A stretch of 64,000 nt of DNA. Origin: Trichococcus paludicola. Its GTDB lineage: Bacteria > Bacillota > Bacilli > Lactobacillales > Aerococcaceae. The DNA is taken from positions 62,001 through 126,000 of the forward strand of contig NZ_QBLC01000003.1 in NCBI RefSeq assembly GCF_003052295.1, given 5' to 3'. This document shows, in pieces, positions 39,533 to 53,407 of this stretch (the stretch's first letter is position 1; every line of letters begins with the position of its first letter). The notes beneath the pieces were generated by a model. It worked only from the letters and a program-made list of their open reading frames with translations, was not told the origin of the DNA and made no database searches. The position numbers and the translations under genes are program-made.

Positions 39533-40237
39533 GTGCTGAAAGTAAAAAATCTATCCGTACACTATGGCATGATCCAAGCCATCAAAGATATCAGCTTTGA
39601 AGTGAATGAAGGCGAAATCGTAACTTTGATCGGAGCCAACGGAGCAGGGAAGTCCACCATTTTGCGTACGATTTCTGGCTTGGTGAAGCCGTCTTCAGGA
39701 GAAATCGAATATTTGGGGAAACCCATCCATAATATCGCGACCAGAAAAATCGTTGAACAAGGGATTGCCCAAGTACCGGAAGGCCGCCATGTCTTCAAAG
39801 GTTTGACCGTTCAAGAAAACCTTGACCTGGGAAGCTTTACCCGCAAAGACAAGCAGAACCTTGCTGGTGATCTCGAAGCGGTATTCGAACGATTCCCGAT
39901 TCTGCGCGAAAGAAAAAATCAGGATGCAGCCACCTTGTCCGGTGGAGAACAACAGATGTTGGCGATGGGCCGCGCTTTGATGACGAAGCCGAAGCTGTTG
40001 CTTTTGGATGAGCCTTCGATGGGGCTGGCGCCCATTTTCATCAAAGAAATTTTCCATATCATTCAGGATATCCAGAAACAAGGCACGACGATCCTCTTGA
40101 TCGAACAAAACGCCAACGTTGCGCTGAAAATCGCGAATCGCGGTTATGTATTGGAGACGGGAAATATCGTATTGACCGGAACCGGGGAAGAATTATTAGC
40201 AAGTGACGAAGTTCAGAAAGCTTACTTAGGAGGCTAA
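39533..40237 (+). CDS. livF: Branched-chain amino acid ABC transporter ATP-binding protein LivF
   Basis: Second ATPase subunit. Walker A GANGAGKST near residues 34-42, IAQVPEGRHVFKGLTVQENL typical of LivF, signature LSGGEQQMLAMGRAL near 135, Walker B LLLLDEPSMGLAP. Start is GTG 39533, one base after the livG stop, with GGAGG 8 bases upstream. Length 234. Three bases separate it from the CBS-ACT gene. Confidence 0.95.
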   Translation: MLKVKNLSVHYGMIQAIKDISFEVNEGEIVTLIGANGAGKSTILRTISGLVKPSSGEIEYLGKPIHNIATRKIVEQGIAQVPEGRHVFKGLTVQENLDLGSFTRKDKQNLAGDLEAVFERFPILRERKNQDAATLSGGEQQMLAMGRALMTKPKLLLLDEPSMGLAPIFIKEIFHIIQDIQKQGTTILLIEQNANVALKIANRGYVLETGNIVLTGTGEELLASDEVQKAYLGG

Positions 40238-40240
40238 ACA

Positions 40241-40894
40241 ATGGATGTACAAAGCTATATGTCAACGGATTTAGTAACGATTCAACCTTCAACAAAAATT
40301 ATCGAAGCTTTGGATTTGATGAAAGAGCATAAGATCCACCGTCTGCCGGTTGTTCAAGGCGAGGCTATCGTGGGTTTGATTACGGAGGGCATCATTGAAC
40401 GCAATACACCTTCCAGCATGACCAGTTTGGATATGCATGAAGTCAACTATCTGTTGAACAAAACGACAGTGGCCGACATCATGGAAAAACGTGTCGTAAC
40501 GATCAATAAGGAAGCTCTTTTGGAAGAAGCTGCCGTAATGATGCGTGAGAATGGCATCAGCGTATTGCCAGTCGTCGAGACAGGCAACCGCCTGATCGGT
40601 ATCATCACCGAAAAAGATATCTTCTCTGCCTTCATCGATGTACTAGGTTACTACACACCGGGCGTCCGCGTGGTCGTCAATATCCATGAAGACAAAAAAG
40701 GCGTGCTCGAGGACCTGACGGATATCTTCTCCGATGAGAACATCAACATCCAACAGATCGCGACGTACCGCAAAATGGGCTATGTCCAAGTCGTCATTCA
40801 GTTGGAAAGCAAAGACATCGACGGCATCCGTGCCAGACTCGAAGAGCATGGCTACGAAATCGGATCGATTATTTATAAACCTGAGAGAGTTTAG
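40241..40894 (+). CDS. CBS-pair plus ACT domain protein (AcuB-like), last gene of liv operon
   Basis: A 217-residue cytoplasmic protein with two CBS domains (residues ~3-60, STDLVTIQPSTKIIEALDLM and KIHRLPVVQ; ~80-130, VVTINKEALLEEAAVMM and GISVLPVV) and a C-terminal ACT-like domain (~140-215, GVRVVVNIHEDKKGVLEDLTDIFSDENINIQQ). The architecture is that of AcuB. It starts three bases after livF and shares its AGGAGG site in the livF end, so it is co-transcribed. An ACT domain often binds an amino acid, so it may sense the transported amino acids; this is inference. Confidence 0.88.
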   Translation: MDVQSYMSTDLVTIQPSTKIIEALDLMKEHKIHRLPVVQGEAIVGLITEGIIERNTPSSMTSLDMHEVNYLLNKTTVADIMEKRVVTINKEALLEEAAVMMRENGISVLPVVETGNRLIGIITEKDIFSAFIDVLGYYTPGVRVVVNIHEDKKGVLEDLTDIFSDENINIQQIATYRKMGYVQVVIQLESKDIDGIRARLEEHGYEIGSIIYKPERV

Positions 40895-40942
40895 AGTGCG
40901 TGAACGCTAGCATTGAGTAACCGACATCATGCAAAAGAATAG

Positions 40943-40979
40943 CCGCTCACTCTAACAAAAAGGAGTGGGCGGTTTTTTT
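40943..40979 (+). terminator. Terminator of liv operon
   Basis: CCGCTCACTC / GAGTGGGCGG hairpin followed by seven Ts. Confidence 0.9.
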
Positions 40980-41011
40980 GGGGCAAATGATTTCTTTTAT
41001 CACGTAATAAG

Positions 41012-41019
41012 TGTATAAT
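41012..41019 (+). promoter_or_regulatory. Extended -10 promoter of HTH gene
   Basis: TGTATAAT-type element with TATAAT at 41014-41019, 30 bases before the start codon. Confidence 0.5.
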
Positions 41020-41048
41020 AAGAACATGATAGATTGGAGGTCACATAA

Positions 41049-41585
41049 ATGAATAATGCACTTATAACAATTGTCTTGTTTACGATCAAAGAGCAATATG
41101 TCAGTGAAAAAGCTTTTTATGCCAATCAACTAGGGATCTCGCCGCAGAGCTGGGATCGCTGGAAAAAAGGAGAGCATGGTTTAAAACCCGAGAACATGCA
41201 GATCATTTCAAAATTGTTCACCGATTATGAGTGGATGCTTGTCCAGAAAGTTTGCCGCAATGCCGAAATTCTTCCCGAAGTGGCAGAAAACCCTGTAAGA
41301 GAATATCAATTCCTGAAATATCAAGTCGCCAAAAAATGGATAGCGACGGATTTGGCTGATTTCAAATGGTACACCACCGATGAGACGGTCCATGATTCAG
41401 AGATCCACAAACCAGCAATCACGACCCTCCGACTGGAGAGCAATTATGATTTCTGGAGTTACAAAGATATCATCGACCTGCGCTTGCCTAGCATCATCCG
41501 CCATCAGATCGATTCGAAAAAAACCAATCTGCTGGAATGGTTCAATGAGAATACGCCCGATACCATCACAAAAATTACTGAATAA
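41049..41585 (+). CDS. Uncharacterised protein with N-terminal helix-turn-helix-like region
   Basis: A 178-residue cytoplasmic protein I do not recognise by name. Residues ~15-55 (SEKAFYANQLGISPQSWDRWKKGEHGLKPENM) look like an XRE-type helix-turn-helix in which the second helix would be SPQSWDRWKKG. The rest is a mixed charged domain ending in a helical segment. No membrane segment or catalytic motif. It has its own promoter, a GGAGG site 8 bases upstream and a terminator, so it is a real monocistronic gene. DNA binding is inferred only from the HTH-like start. Confidence 0.7.
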   Translation: MNNALITIVLFTIKEQYVSEKAFYANQLGISPQSWDRWKKGEHGLKPENMQIISKLFTDYEWMLVQKVCRNAEILPEVAENPVREYQFLKYQVAKKWIATDLADFKWYTTDETVHDSEIHKPAITTLRLESNYDFWSYKDIIDLRLPSIIRHQIDSKKTNLLEWFNENTPDTITKITE

Positions 41586-41597
41586 TTTAATATAAAC

Positions 41598-41633
41598 CGA
41601 AAAGCCGAGATGATAGTATCTTGGCTTTTCGCT
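41598..41633 (+). terminator. Terminator after HTH gene
   Basis: CGAAAAGCCgAGAT / ATCTtGGCTTTTCG hairpin; T tract interrupted, so moderate strength. Confidence 0.7.
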
Positions 41634-41682
41634 TGGATTCGAGCTTAGGCTTACTTTTTCAGTGTGGATTGACAGGCATTTG

Positions 41683-41691
41683 TGCTAAAAT
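41683..41691 (+). promoter_or_regulatory. Extended -10 promoter of carboxypeptidase gene
   Basis: TGCTAAAAT preceded by TTGACA 11 bases upstream (too close for a standard -35). 40 bases before the start codon. Confidence 0.45.
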
Positions 41692-41730
41692 AGGCATAAC
41701 AAAAAATTTCAGACCAGAAGAGGGTAGAAG

Positions 41731-42582
41731 ATGGAAACGAAAAAAAAATACTCCCATACACCTGAGCGGTACGCACAAAGACTGCGTTTCCTTGCGGGAC
41801 TCTTGCTGGCGATGCTCTTTTTCACAGGATGCACAACGGGTGATGATGAGCCAGCAATCAGTCAGCAGAATTCTTCAACAAGCAATCACTCCGGAGAATC
41901 GCAAGCCGCTTCCAAAGATGCAGTTGACGAAGATGAGCCCAAAGTGGTTGTGACCCCTGACGCTTCATCAGCTGATTGGAATCTGGTTTTGGTGAACAGG
42001 GACAATCCGCTTGCTGGAGAAATCGCCATGGAGTTATACGTGACAGAAAGCGGCTATCCGATCGACAGCAGAATTAAGGACCCATACTTGGCACTATTGG
42101 AAGCGGGGAAAGCTGCCGGAATGGATTTCACGACGATTTCAGGTTACCGCTCCATCGAGCAACAGCAAGCAAACTATGACGTCAACTATCAAAATTATAT
42201 AGCCTCAGGTTTGTCGGAAGAAGAGGCGCGCGTAAAGACGGAAGAATATATCGCCTTGCCTAATGCCAGCGAACACACAACCGGACTCGCCGTGGATATC
42301 ACATCGACTGCGTTAGCCAATCAAGAAGGCAATTCAGGCTTATTCCCGGATTTGGAAAACTATCCAGAAGGGCTGTGGCTGAAAGAAAATGCACCCAAAT
42401 ACGGTTTCGTCTTACGTTTCCCAAAAGCGAAAGAAGACATCACCGGCATCAATTTTGAACCGTGGCATTTCCGGTATGTGGGCGTAGAGAATGCTGTGTA
42501 CATGACTGAACAGAATCTGACGTTGGAAGAATACATAGCCATTCTGAAGCAAAATGAAGAACTAGGGATCAGTAAACAATAG
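41731..42582 (+). CDS. D-alanyl-D-alanine carboxypeptidase lipoprotein (VanY/LdcB, M15 family)
   Basis: Cell-wall carboxypeptidase of 283 residues. A long basic N terminus leads into a signal peptide with lipobox FFTGC near Cys31, then a Ser/Asp-rich linker. The M15B catalytic domain has SGYRSIEQQQ (~133-142), the zinc-ligand motif SEHTTGLAVDI (~183-193) and the C-terminal EPWHFRYVG with another zinc histidine. It trims D-Ala from peptidoglycan stem peptides. It is followed 37 bases later by a glucosaminidase gene, forming a small wall-remodelling unit. GAGGGTAG ribosome binding site. Confidence 0.88.
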   Translation: METKKKYSHTPERYAQRLRFLAGLLLAMLFFTGCTTGDDEPAISQQNSSTSNHSGESQAASKDAVDEDEPKVVVTPDASSADWNLVLVNRDNPLAGEIAMELYVTESGYPIDSRIKDPYLALLEAGKAAGMDFTTISGYRSIEQQQANYDVNYQNYIASGLSEEEARVKTEEYIALPNASEHTTGLAVDITSTALANQEGNSGLFPDLENYPEGLWLKENAPKYGFVLRFPKAKEDITGINFEPWHFRYVGVENAVYMTEQNLTLEEYIAILKQNEELGISKQ

Positions 42583-42619
42583 CAGGTAAAGCAGCACAAC
42601 CAAATAGATGGAGGAAAAT

Positions 42620-43240
42620 ATGGCACGAAAGAGTAAGCGGGCTCGAAAACAACCGCAATCAGCATCTGCTAAGGCCGTCAAGATTTTATTTTTCTTGTCG
42701 ATCAGTTTTATGGCAAGTCTGTCGTTTATCGGCGATTTTGCTCCGATCGTACCGGATATCCCGGAGTACGACAATAATCAGGGAACCGACTTCATCGCCA
42801 CCATCGCTCCTGCCGCACAACAGATGCAAGCAGCGTACGGTGTTCACGCTAGCATCAGCATCGCTCAAGCGATACTCGAATCAGATTGGGGAGAGAGCGA
42901 ACTGTCTGCCGTCTACAACAATCTTTACGGCATGAAGGGTGAGGATCAGGGAAATACGGTTCTTTTGACGACCAATGAATACTACAATGGCCAGTGGGTC
43001 ACCATTCAAGCAAAATTCAGGGTCTACGGCAGCTGGACAGAATCGGTCCAAGACCATGCGTTGCTGTTCGTCAACGGTACAACGTGGGATCCGAATCAAT
43101 ACGCTCCCGTTCTGCAGGCAGCCACTTATCAGGAAGCAGCTCAAGCTCTCCAGGATTGTGGCTATGCGACCGATCCGGATTACGCGACCAAATTGATTGC
43201 GGTCATCGAACAGCATGCACTTTATGAATATGATAGTTGA
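42620..43240 (+). CDS. Glucosaminidase-domain (GH73) wall hydrolase, membrane anchored
   Basis: Peptidoglycan hydrolase of 206 residues. A basic N terminus (ARKSKRARKQ) and one hydrophobic segment (~21-42) serve as signal anchor. The catalytic domain starts near residue 55 (FIATIAPAAQQMQAAYGVHASISIAQAILESDWGESELS), where the glutamate in ILESDWGES is the expected catalytic acid; NLYGMKG and AKFRVYGSWTESVQDHA are standard GH73 motifs. No cell-wall-binding repeats. ATG 42620 has GGAGG 5 bases upstream, better than ATG 42608. A strong terminator follows. Confidence 0.88.
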   Translation: MARKSKRARKQPQSASAKAVKILFFLSISFMASLSFIGDFAPIVPDIPEYDNNQGTDFIATIAPAAQQMQAAYGVHASISIAQAILESDWGESELSAVYNNLYGMKGEDQGNTVLLTTNEYYNGQWVTIQAKFRVYGSWTESVQDHALLFVNGTTWDPNQYAPVLQAATYQEAAQALQDCGYATDPDYATKLIAVIEQHALYEYDS

Positions 43241-43257
43241 AGCATACAAACAGAAAC

Positions 43258-43310
43258 GCGCGGACAGATTGTGCCCTTTTCAAGAGGCGCCTGATGTCCG
43301 CGCTTTTTTT
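43258..43310 (+). terminator. Terminator after glucosaminidase gene
   Basis: GCGCGGACA / TGTCCGCGC stem with a 28-base loop region followed by seven Ts. Confidence 0.85.
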
Positions 43311-43455
43311 GCCCCATCCCCTCTGGTTTCTTACGAAAATTCGACCAACGGAGAATTTTTGCATGGCGACATTCGTTGAATATAGTGATAAAATGATTTG
43401 GTAAAGACTTTTTCAACAAATTCTAATGAAAAATCCAAGGGAGTAGTGTGATCAC

Positions 43456-44586
43456 ATGCCGAATCAAATTTTACCCGGGAAAACAATCGGTATTATTGGC
43501 GGAGGACACGTCGCCCGTATGATTGCTTTGGAAGCCAAAAAAATGGGCTACCAAATAGGCATCTTGGACGCCGACCCTGCCTGTCCGGCTGGGCAAATAG
43601 CTGATTGGCAGATAACCAAGAGATATACGGACTTTGATGCGCTGACGGATCTCGCAGCAAAATCGGACGTCCTGACCTTTGAATCCGAAGCCGTGGATAC
43701 AATGTTGCTGACGCAAATCAATCCTTATATCAGCATACCGCAGGATCCGGACAGCCTTTCCATCACCCAAGACCGATTAATCGAAAAGGCGTTTCTGGAA
43801 TCATTGAACATAAACGTAACGCCTTATGCGACGATAACCACCATCGAAGACATGGAAGAGGCAGTCAAAAGTATCGGCTTCCCGTGTGTGCTGAAGCCGA
43901 TCCGTATTGAAATGGCTACACCGATGCAACATCTTTTGTACAGTGAAGAAGATTTCGGAAGGGCGTCAGCCTTACTGAAAAAAGGAACGTGCATTTTGGA
44001 GGCTTGGATCCCATTTGAGATGGAGTTGGCTATTACAGTCGCACAGGATGCGAACAATGTGTTCACTTCATTCCCAGTCACCGAAACAGTCTACCGGGAA
44101 CAAAAACTGGTGAAGACAATAACGCCAGCAAGAGTAGGCGGTACCTTCCAGAAAGAGCTAGAGCATATCGGCAAGCTGGCTGCGAAGGCCATGAATTTGA
44201 CCGGAATTTTGACAATCGAGACATTCATGACTTCTTCAGGAACGCTGTATGTGAACCGTTTGGTCGTCCGACCGCACCATTCGTGCAATTATTCGCTGGA
44301 CGGATGCAGCATCTCTCAATATGAGGTCCTGGTCCGCTGCATCTGTGGGTTGCCCATTCCGGAAATCCAGTTGTACGATACAAGCGTGACTTTCAACATC
44401 ATGGAAGAAAAACTTGATGAAGCGCTGATTCTGCTGCTGACCAAACCAGATTGGCATTTCCACTTTTACGGAAAAAAAGAACACCGCGCGAAACGGAAAA
44501 TGGGACACGTCACATTATTGGGTGACAGCCCAGATATCCTCATCAACGAATTGGAAGAAAACGGCTTGTTGAAATCTACAGAGTAA
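43456..44586 (+). CDS. Divergent PurK-like ATP-grasp protein
   Basis: 376 residues with the PurK layout: N-terminal Rossmann-like IGIIGGGHVARMIALEAKKMGYQIGILD, an ATP-grasp central domain (~105-300) and a C-terminal domain. True PurK (N5-carboxyaminoimidazole ribonucleotide synthase) has a Gly-rich lid GGYDGKGQ and a metal-binding NE in the NEIAPRPHNSGH segment; here the lid region reads KPIRIEMATPMQHLL and the other reads NRLVVRPHHSCNYS. Key residues are therefore changed. It stands outside any pur operon, next to a GntR regulator. It may have another substrate or be inactive. Confidence 0.75.
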   Translation: MPNQILPGKTIGIIGGGHVARMIALEAKKMGYQIGILDADPACPAGQIADWQITKRYTDFDALTDLAAKSDVLTFESEAVDTMLLTQINPYISIPQDPDSLSITQDRLIEKAFLESLNINVTPYATITTIEDMEEAVKSIGFPCVLKPIRIEMATPMQHLLYSEEDFGRASALLKKGTCILEAWIPFEMELAITVAQDANNVFTSFPVTETVYREQKLVKTITPARVGGTFQKELEHIGKLAAKAMNLTGILTIETFMTSSGTLYVNRLVVRPHHSCNYSLDGCSISQYEVLVRCICGLPIPEIQLYDTSVTFNIMEEKLDEALILLLTKPDWHFHFYGKKEHRAKRKMGHVTLLGDSPDILINELEENGLLKSTE

Positions 44587-44631
44587 CGGAAACAGGTGTC
44601 CGCTCTCTTATATGAAGGAAGGAATCAATTG

Positions 44632-45288
44632 ATGGAGGATAGGCTATTCAATAAAGCATACGACTACATAAAGGACAAAATCGACAGCAATTGCTGGCCT
44701 CCGGGAACCAAAATAACCGAACAACTTATTTCGGAAGCGTTGTTCATGAGCCGGACACCGATTCGCACTGCGCTGCTTTTGCTGGAGGAAGAAGGGATGG
44801 TGAAATCCATCCCCTACAAAGGCTATATCGTGGCCGAGAAGAAGATCTCAAACGAGGGTCTATTGGAACGCCTGGAACTGATCGCAGGTCTCATTATGAA
44901 TTACCTACAATATTTGAAGGAAAACGACATCGCCTTGGATCACAACAAATTTGATGAGATTCTGGAAAAACAAGCGGAGTATTTGAATTACCGTGATGCG
45001 ACAGGTTACTTCAAGAATGAATACCGACTCTTTGAGACATTCATCGAACAAAGCGACAATCAATTCCTGAAGAAAGTGATTTTGACGACAGCCCGGGACA
45101 TCCATGGTACTTATTCCGACAACAGTGACCTGATGGATGAAGCGCGTTATCAAAACGAAGCCAAATTGCTCGCCTTGTATCAAGAAGTGAGCATCTGTAT
45201 ACGTGCTAAAGATTACGATAAGATGGGCGAATACCTTGTTTTCTTCTTCGAAACGTTGAAAGACACAAACGATATCCTGGCCCAATAG
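44632..45288 (+). CDS. GntR-family transcriptional regulator (FadR/FCD type)
   Basis: 218-residue regulator. The N-terminal winged helix-turn-helix (residues ~1-70) has GTKITEQLISEALFMSRTPIRTALLLLEEEGMVKSIPYKGYIV, the conserved GntR stretch; the C-terminal part is an all-helical FCD-like ligand domain. ATG 44632 has GAAGGAAGG 9 bases upstream and gives a normal GntR start; GTG 44596 has no site. It follows the PurK-like gene by 45 bases and may regulate it. Ligand unknown. Confidence 0.88.
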   Translation: MEDRLFNKAYDYIKDKIDSNCWPPGTKITEQLISEALFMSRTPIRTALLLLEEEGMVKSIPYKGYIVAEKKISNEGLLERLELIAGLIMNYLQYLKENDIALDHNKFDEILEKQAEYLNYRDATGYFKNEYRLFETFIEQSDNQFLKKVILTTARDIHGTYSDNSDLMDEARYQNEAKLLALYQEVSICIRAKDYDKMGEYLVFFFETLKDTNDILAQ

Positions 45289-45294
45289 TAGAAT

Positions 45295-45480
45295 AAAAGC
45301 GGAACGGGTTCGTTCAGCCCTGAAAGAATTTTAGGAAATCGTGCCGACTGAGCATCGTAGAGCGCAATATGCGGAGAGACTTCCTGCGTCAGCAGGTTAG
45401 TCGAACAGTATGTCTTGGCTCGTAGAGACAAGAGGATCCTTCATCCGTTTTCCGAAGGGCTAACCCGTGAAGCTAGCCAT
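45295..45480 (+). repeat. Dispersed intergenic repeat, family 2, copy 1
   Basis: About 186 bases. The first ~76 bases (from AAAAGCGGAACGGGTT to GAGCGCAATA) are nearly identical to the reverse complement of 51442-51517. Ends can pair: ACGGGTT and AGCCCT near the start with AGGGCT and AACCCGT at 45455-45468. No coding potential. It lies between the GntR gene and that gene's likely terminator at 45497. Confidence 0.75.
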
Positions 45481-45496
45481 CATTATTGTATAAAGA

Positions 45497-45546
45497 AAGT
45501 CCTGCCACTGAATCAAGCAAATGATTCAGTGGCAGGACTTTTATTT
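45497..45546 (+). terminator. Terminator downstream of family 2 repeat
   Basis: Perfect 18-bp stem AAGTCCTGCCACTGAATC / GATTCAGTGGCAGGACTT with an 8-base loop, then TTATTTT. The only gene it can serve is the GntR gene 209 bases upstream. Confidence 0.9.
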
Positions 45547-45895
45547 TCATGAAATCCACACTAAAGGCTAATATAAAATAGGTGTCTTCTATCGGAATAC
45601 TGACTACCGCCTTCTGTGTAACCCCTGACATTTTGAAAAGGAAGTTCTTTTGCTATAAACAGCCGAAAAGAGTGGCATAATAGGTTGAGACGAAACTGAA
45701 ATGCACCAAGGGGAACAAGGGTTAAAAACTCTCTAAAATATCCGGGGATTCATTGATAGACAGGCTCTAAAATGATAGACTAAACCATGATGCAAATCAG
45801 AATCGATAAGGCTGCACCATCGCCTTGAACCTATCAAAAAAGAACATACCCATACACACTCTGAAACAAAGGCAACAAAAGAAAGGATGGCAATT
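45547..45895. other. Leader region of pcrA
   Basis: About 350 bases upstream of pcrA with no gene. A CATAAT at 45675-45680 with TTGCTA upstream is a weak promoter candidate. I see no riboswitch or other recognisable structure. Confidence 0.4.
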
Positions 45896-51345
<5,450 letters not shown>

Positions 51346-51362
51346 CGGATAGTTTTCCATAA

Positions 51363-51517
51363 TCAGGGTTGAACGAACCCGTTCCGCTTTTCTTCTCCAA
51401 CTTCACGGGTTAGCCCTTCGGAAATTAGATAAATCGTACCTATTGCGCTCTGCGATGCTCAGTCGGCACGATTTCCTAAATTTCTTTCAGGGCTGAACGA
51501 ACCCGTTCCGCTTTTAA
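51363..51517 (-). repeat. Dispersed intergenic repeat, family 2, copy 2
   Basis: Reverse-orientation copy of the 45295 repeat. Read on the minus strand it starts with AAAAGCGGAACGGGTTCG at 51517, keeps the ~76-base core, then differs, and regains CGAAGGGCTAACCCGTGAAG (51420-51401). It then ends with a second partial start unit (AAAAGCGGAACGGGTTCG, then AACCCTGATT) at 51363-51392. It lies between camS and gatC. Confidence 0.75.
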
Positions 51518-51573
51518 CGGTTTTCAGAAAGTGTTGGAAACGTGAGAAAACTCCCACAAACCGATGCTTTTTA

Positions 51574-51582
51574 TGCTAAAAT
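51574..51582 (+). promoter_or_regulatory. Extended -10 promoter of gatCAB
   Basis: TGCTAAAAT, the same element as before the carboxypeptidase gene, 57 bases before gatC. Confidence 0.45.
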
Positions 51583-51638
51583 GAATAAGTATGTAAAAAA
51601 ACGATGACTACACAAAACGACAGAAAGAAGGGTATTAC

Positions 51639-51944
51639 ATGGCAATCACTGAAGAGCAAGTGCGTCACGTAGCAAAACTGGCCAAGCTGGAATTCGCTCC
51701 TAATGAAATCACACATTTTACAGAACAATTGGGCGACATCATCGACATGGTGGAACAATTGGAAGCAGTCGATACAACGGATGTACCCGTGACTTCTCAT
51801 GGCTATGCATTGAAGAATGTCATGCGTGAAGATGTAGCGGAACCAGGAACAGATCGCGAACTTTTATTCAAAAACGTCAAGACAGCCGAAGACGGCATGA
51901 TCCAAGTGCCGGCAATTTTAGATAACGAGGTGGAAGGCGCATGA
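51639..51944 (+). CDS. gatC: Asp-tRNA(Asn)/Glu-tRNA(Gln) amidotransferase subunit C
   Basis: Small stabilising subunit of the GatCAB transamidosome, which makes Gln-tRNA(Gln) and Asn-tRNA(Asn) from mischarged tRNAs. The 101-residue sequence has [15 protein letters not shown] at the N terminus and [24 protein letters not shown], both diagnostic. Ribosome binding site GAAAGAAGGG. It overlaps gatA by four bases. Confidence 0.95.
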   Translation: MAITEEQVRHVAKLAKLEFAPNEITHFTEQLGDIIDMVEQLEAVDTTDVPVTSHGYALKNVMREDVAEPGTDRELLFKNVKTAEDGMIQVPAILDNEVEGA

Positions 51945-53395
51945 GTATTTTCAATGAAACGCTAACGAGCCTGCATGAAGGTTTAGTCAACAAAGAATTC
52001 TCTTCTGTGGAACTGACACAAGCAGCCTTCAAACGCATCGCTGAAACAGACGGAAAAGTGGAAGCATTCTTGGCTTTGAACGAAGAAGGAGCCTTGAAAC
52101 AAGCGCAAGCTGCAGACGAAAAAGGCTACGCTGACGGCAATGTCCTGAACGGTATTCCATTAGGGATCAAAGACAACATCGTAACCGAAGGCGTGACTAC
52201 GACAGCGGCGAGCCGCATGTTGGGCGACTTTATGCCGATCTATGATGCAACAGTCGTCACTAAATTGAAGCAAGCCGGCGCCATCAACGTCGGAAAACTG
52301 AACATGGACGAATTTGCCATGGGCGGGAGCACGGAAAACTCCTACTACAAAAAAACCAAAAATGCGTGGGACCTGACTAAAGTTCCCGGCGGTTCATCCG
52401 GCGGCTCCGCTGCTGCTGTTGCCAGCGGCGAAGTTGTCGCTTCATTGGGTTCAGATACAGGCGGAAGTATCCGTCAACCGGCTGCCTTCAACGGCATCGT
52501 CGGCATGAAACCGACATACGGCCGCGTATCCCGTTACGGCTTGATTGCTTTTGCATCCAGCCTTGACCAAATCGGTCCGATGACACGCAACGTAACCGAC
52601 AATGCACTATTATTGGAAGCAATCAGCGGCTATGATGCCAAAGATTCCACTAGCATGAAGTTGGAAGTGCCTAAATTCAGTGCGAACCTGAACGGAAATG
52701 TAGCAGGCTTGAAGATTGCTTTGCCGAAAGAATATTTCCAAGATGGCGTATCCGCTGAAATCCAAGAGGCTGTACGAAAAGCAGCTGCCCAATTCGAAGA
52801 AATGGGCGCTACCGTGGAAGAAGTCAGCATGCCGACTTTAGCCTACGGAATCCCTGCTTACTACATCATCGCTTCTTCGGAAGCTTCATCCAACCTGCAA
52901 CGTTTCGACGGTGTGCGTTATGGCTACCGCGCAGAAAATGTGAATTCATTGGATGAATTGTACATCAAGAGCCGTTCCGAAGGTTTCGGGATGGAAGTGA
53001 AACGCCGCATCATGTTGGGATCCTTCTCATTGAGCGCCGGTTTCTATGATGCTTACTTTAAGAAGGCTGGTCAAGTCCGCACGCTGATCAAACGCGACTT
53101 CGCGAACATCTTCGCAGGTTACGATCTGATCCTGGGGCCTACCACTACAACGACTGCTTTCGGAATCGGCGAAAAGAACGACGATCCATTGGCTATGTAT
53201 ATGGACGACTTGTTGACCGTAACGATCAACTTGGCGGGCGTTCCGGCCATTTCCGTTCCTGGGGGCTTCTCGGCTGACGGCATGCCAATCGGTATCCAAT
53301 TGATCGGTAATTACTTCGAAGAAGCGAAAATCTATCAAGCCGCTTTTGCCTTGGAACAAGCGAACGACTATCTTGATCAACACCCAAACCTGTAG
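51941..53395 (+). CDS. gatA: Asp-tRNA(Asn)/Glu-tRNA(Gln) amidotransferase subunit A
   Basis: Glutaminase/amidase subunit that releases ammonia. The amidase-signature segment has [14 protein letters not shown] with the cis-serine and, further on, [16 protein letters not shown] with the nucleophile serine (~171-186); the catalytic lysine is in LGIKDNI near residue 77. Length 484. It overlaps gatC and precedes gatB by 12 bases. AGGTGGAAGG lies upstream of the ATG. Confidence 0.97.
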   Translation: MSIFNETLTSLHEGLVNKEFSSVELTQAAFKRIAETDGKVEAFLALNEEGALKQAQAADEKGYADGNVLNGIPLGIKDNIVTEGVTTTAASRMLGDFMPIYDATVVTKLKQAGAINVGKLNMDEFAMGGSTENSYYKKTKNAWDLTKVPGGSSGGSAAAVASGEVVASLGSDTGGSIRQPAAFNGIVGMKPTYGRVSRYGLIAFASSLDQIGPMTRNVTDNALLLEAISGYDAKDSTSMKLEVPKFSANLNGNVAGLKIALPKEYFQDGVSAEIQEAVRKAAAQFEEMGATVEEVSMPTLAYGIPAYYIIASSEASSNLQRFDGVRYGYRAENVNSLDELYIKSRSEGFGMEVKRRIMLGSFSLSAGFYDAYFKKAGQVRTLIKRDFANIFAGYDLILGPTTTTTAFGIGEKNDDPLAMYMDDLLTVTINLAGVPAISVPGGFSADGMPIGIQLIGNYFEEAKIYQAAFALEQANDYLDQHPNL

Positions 53396-53407
53396 GAGGA
53401 AAACATT

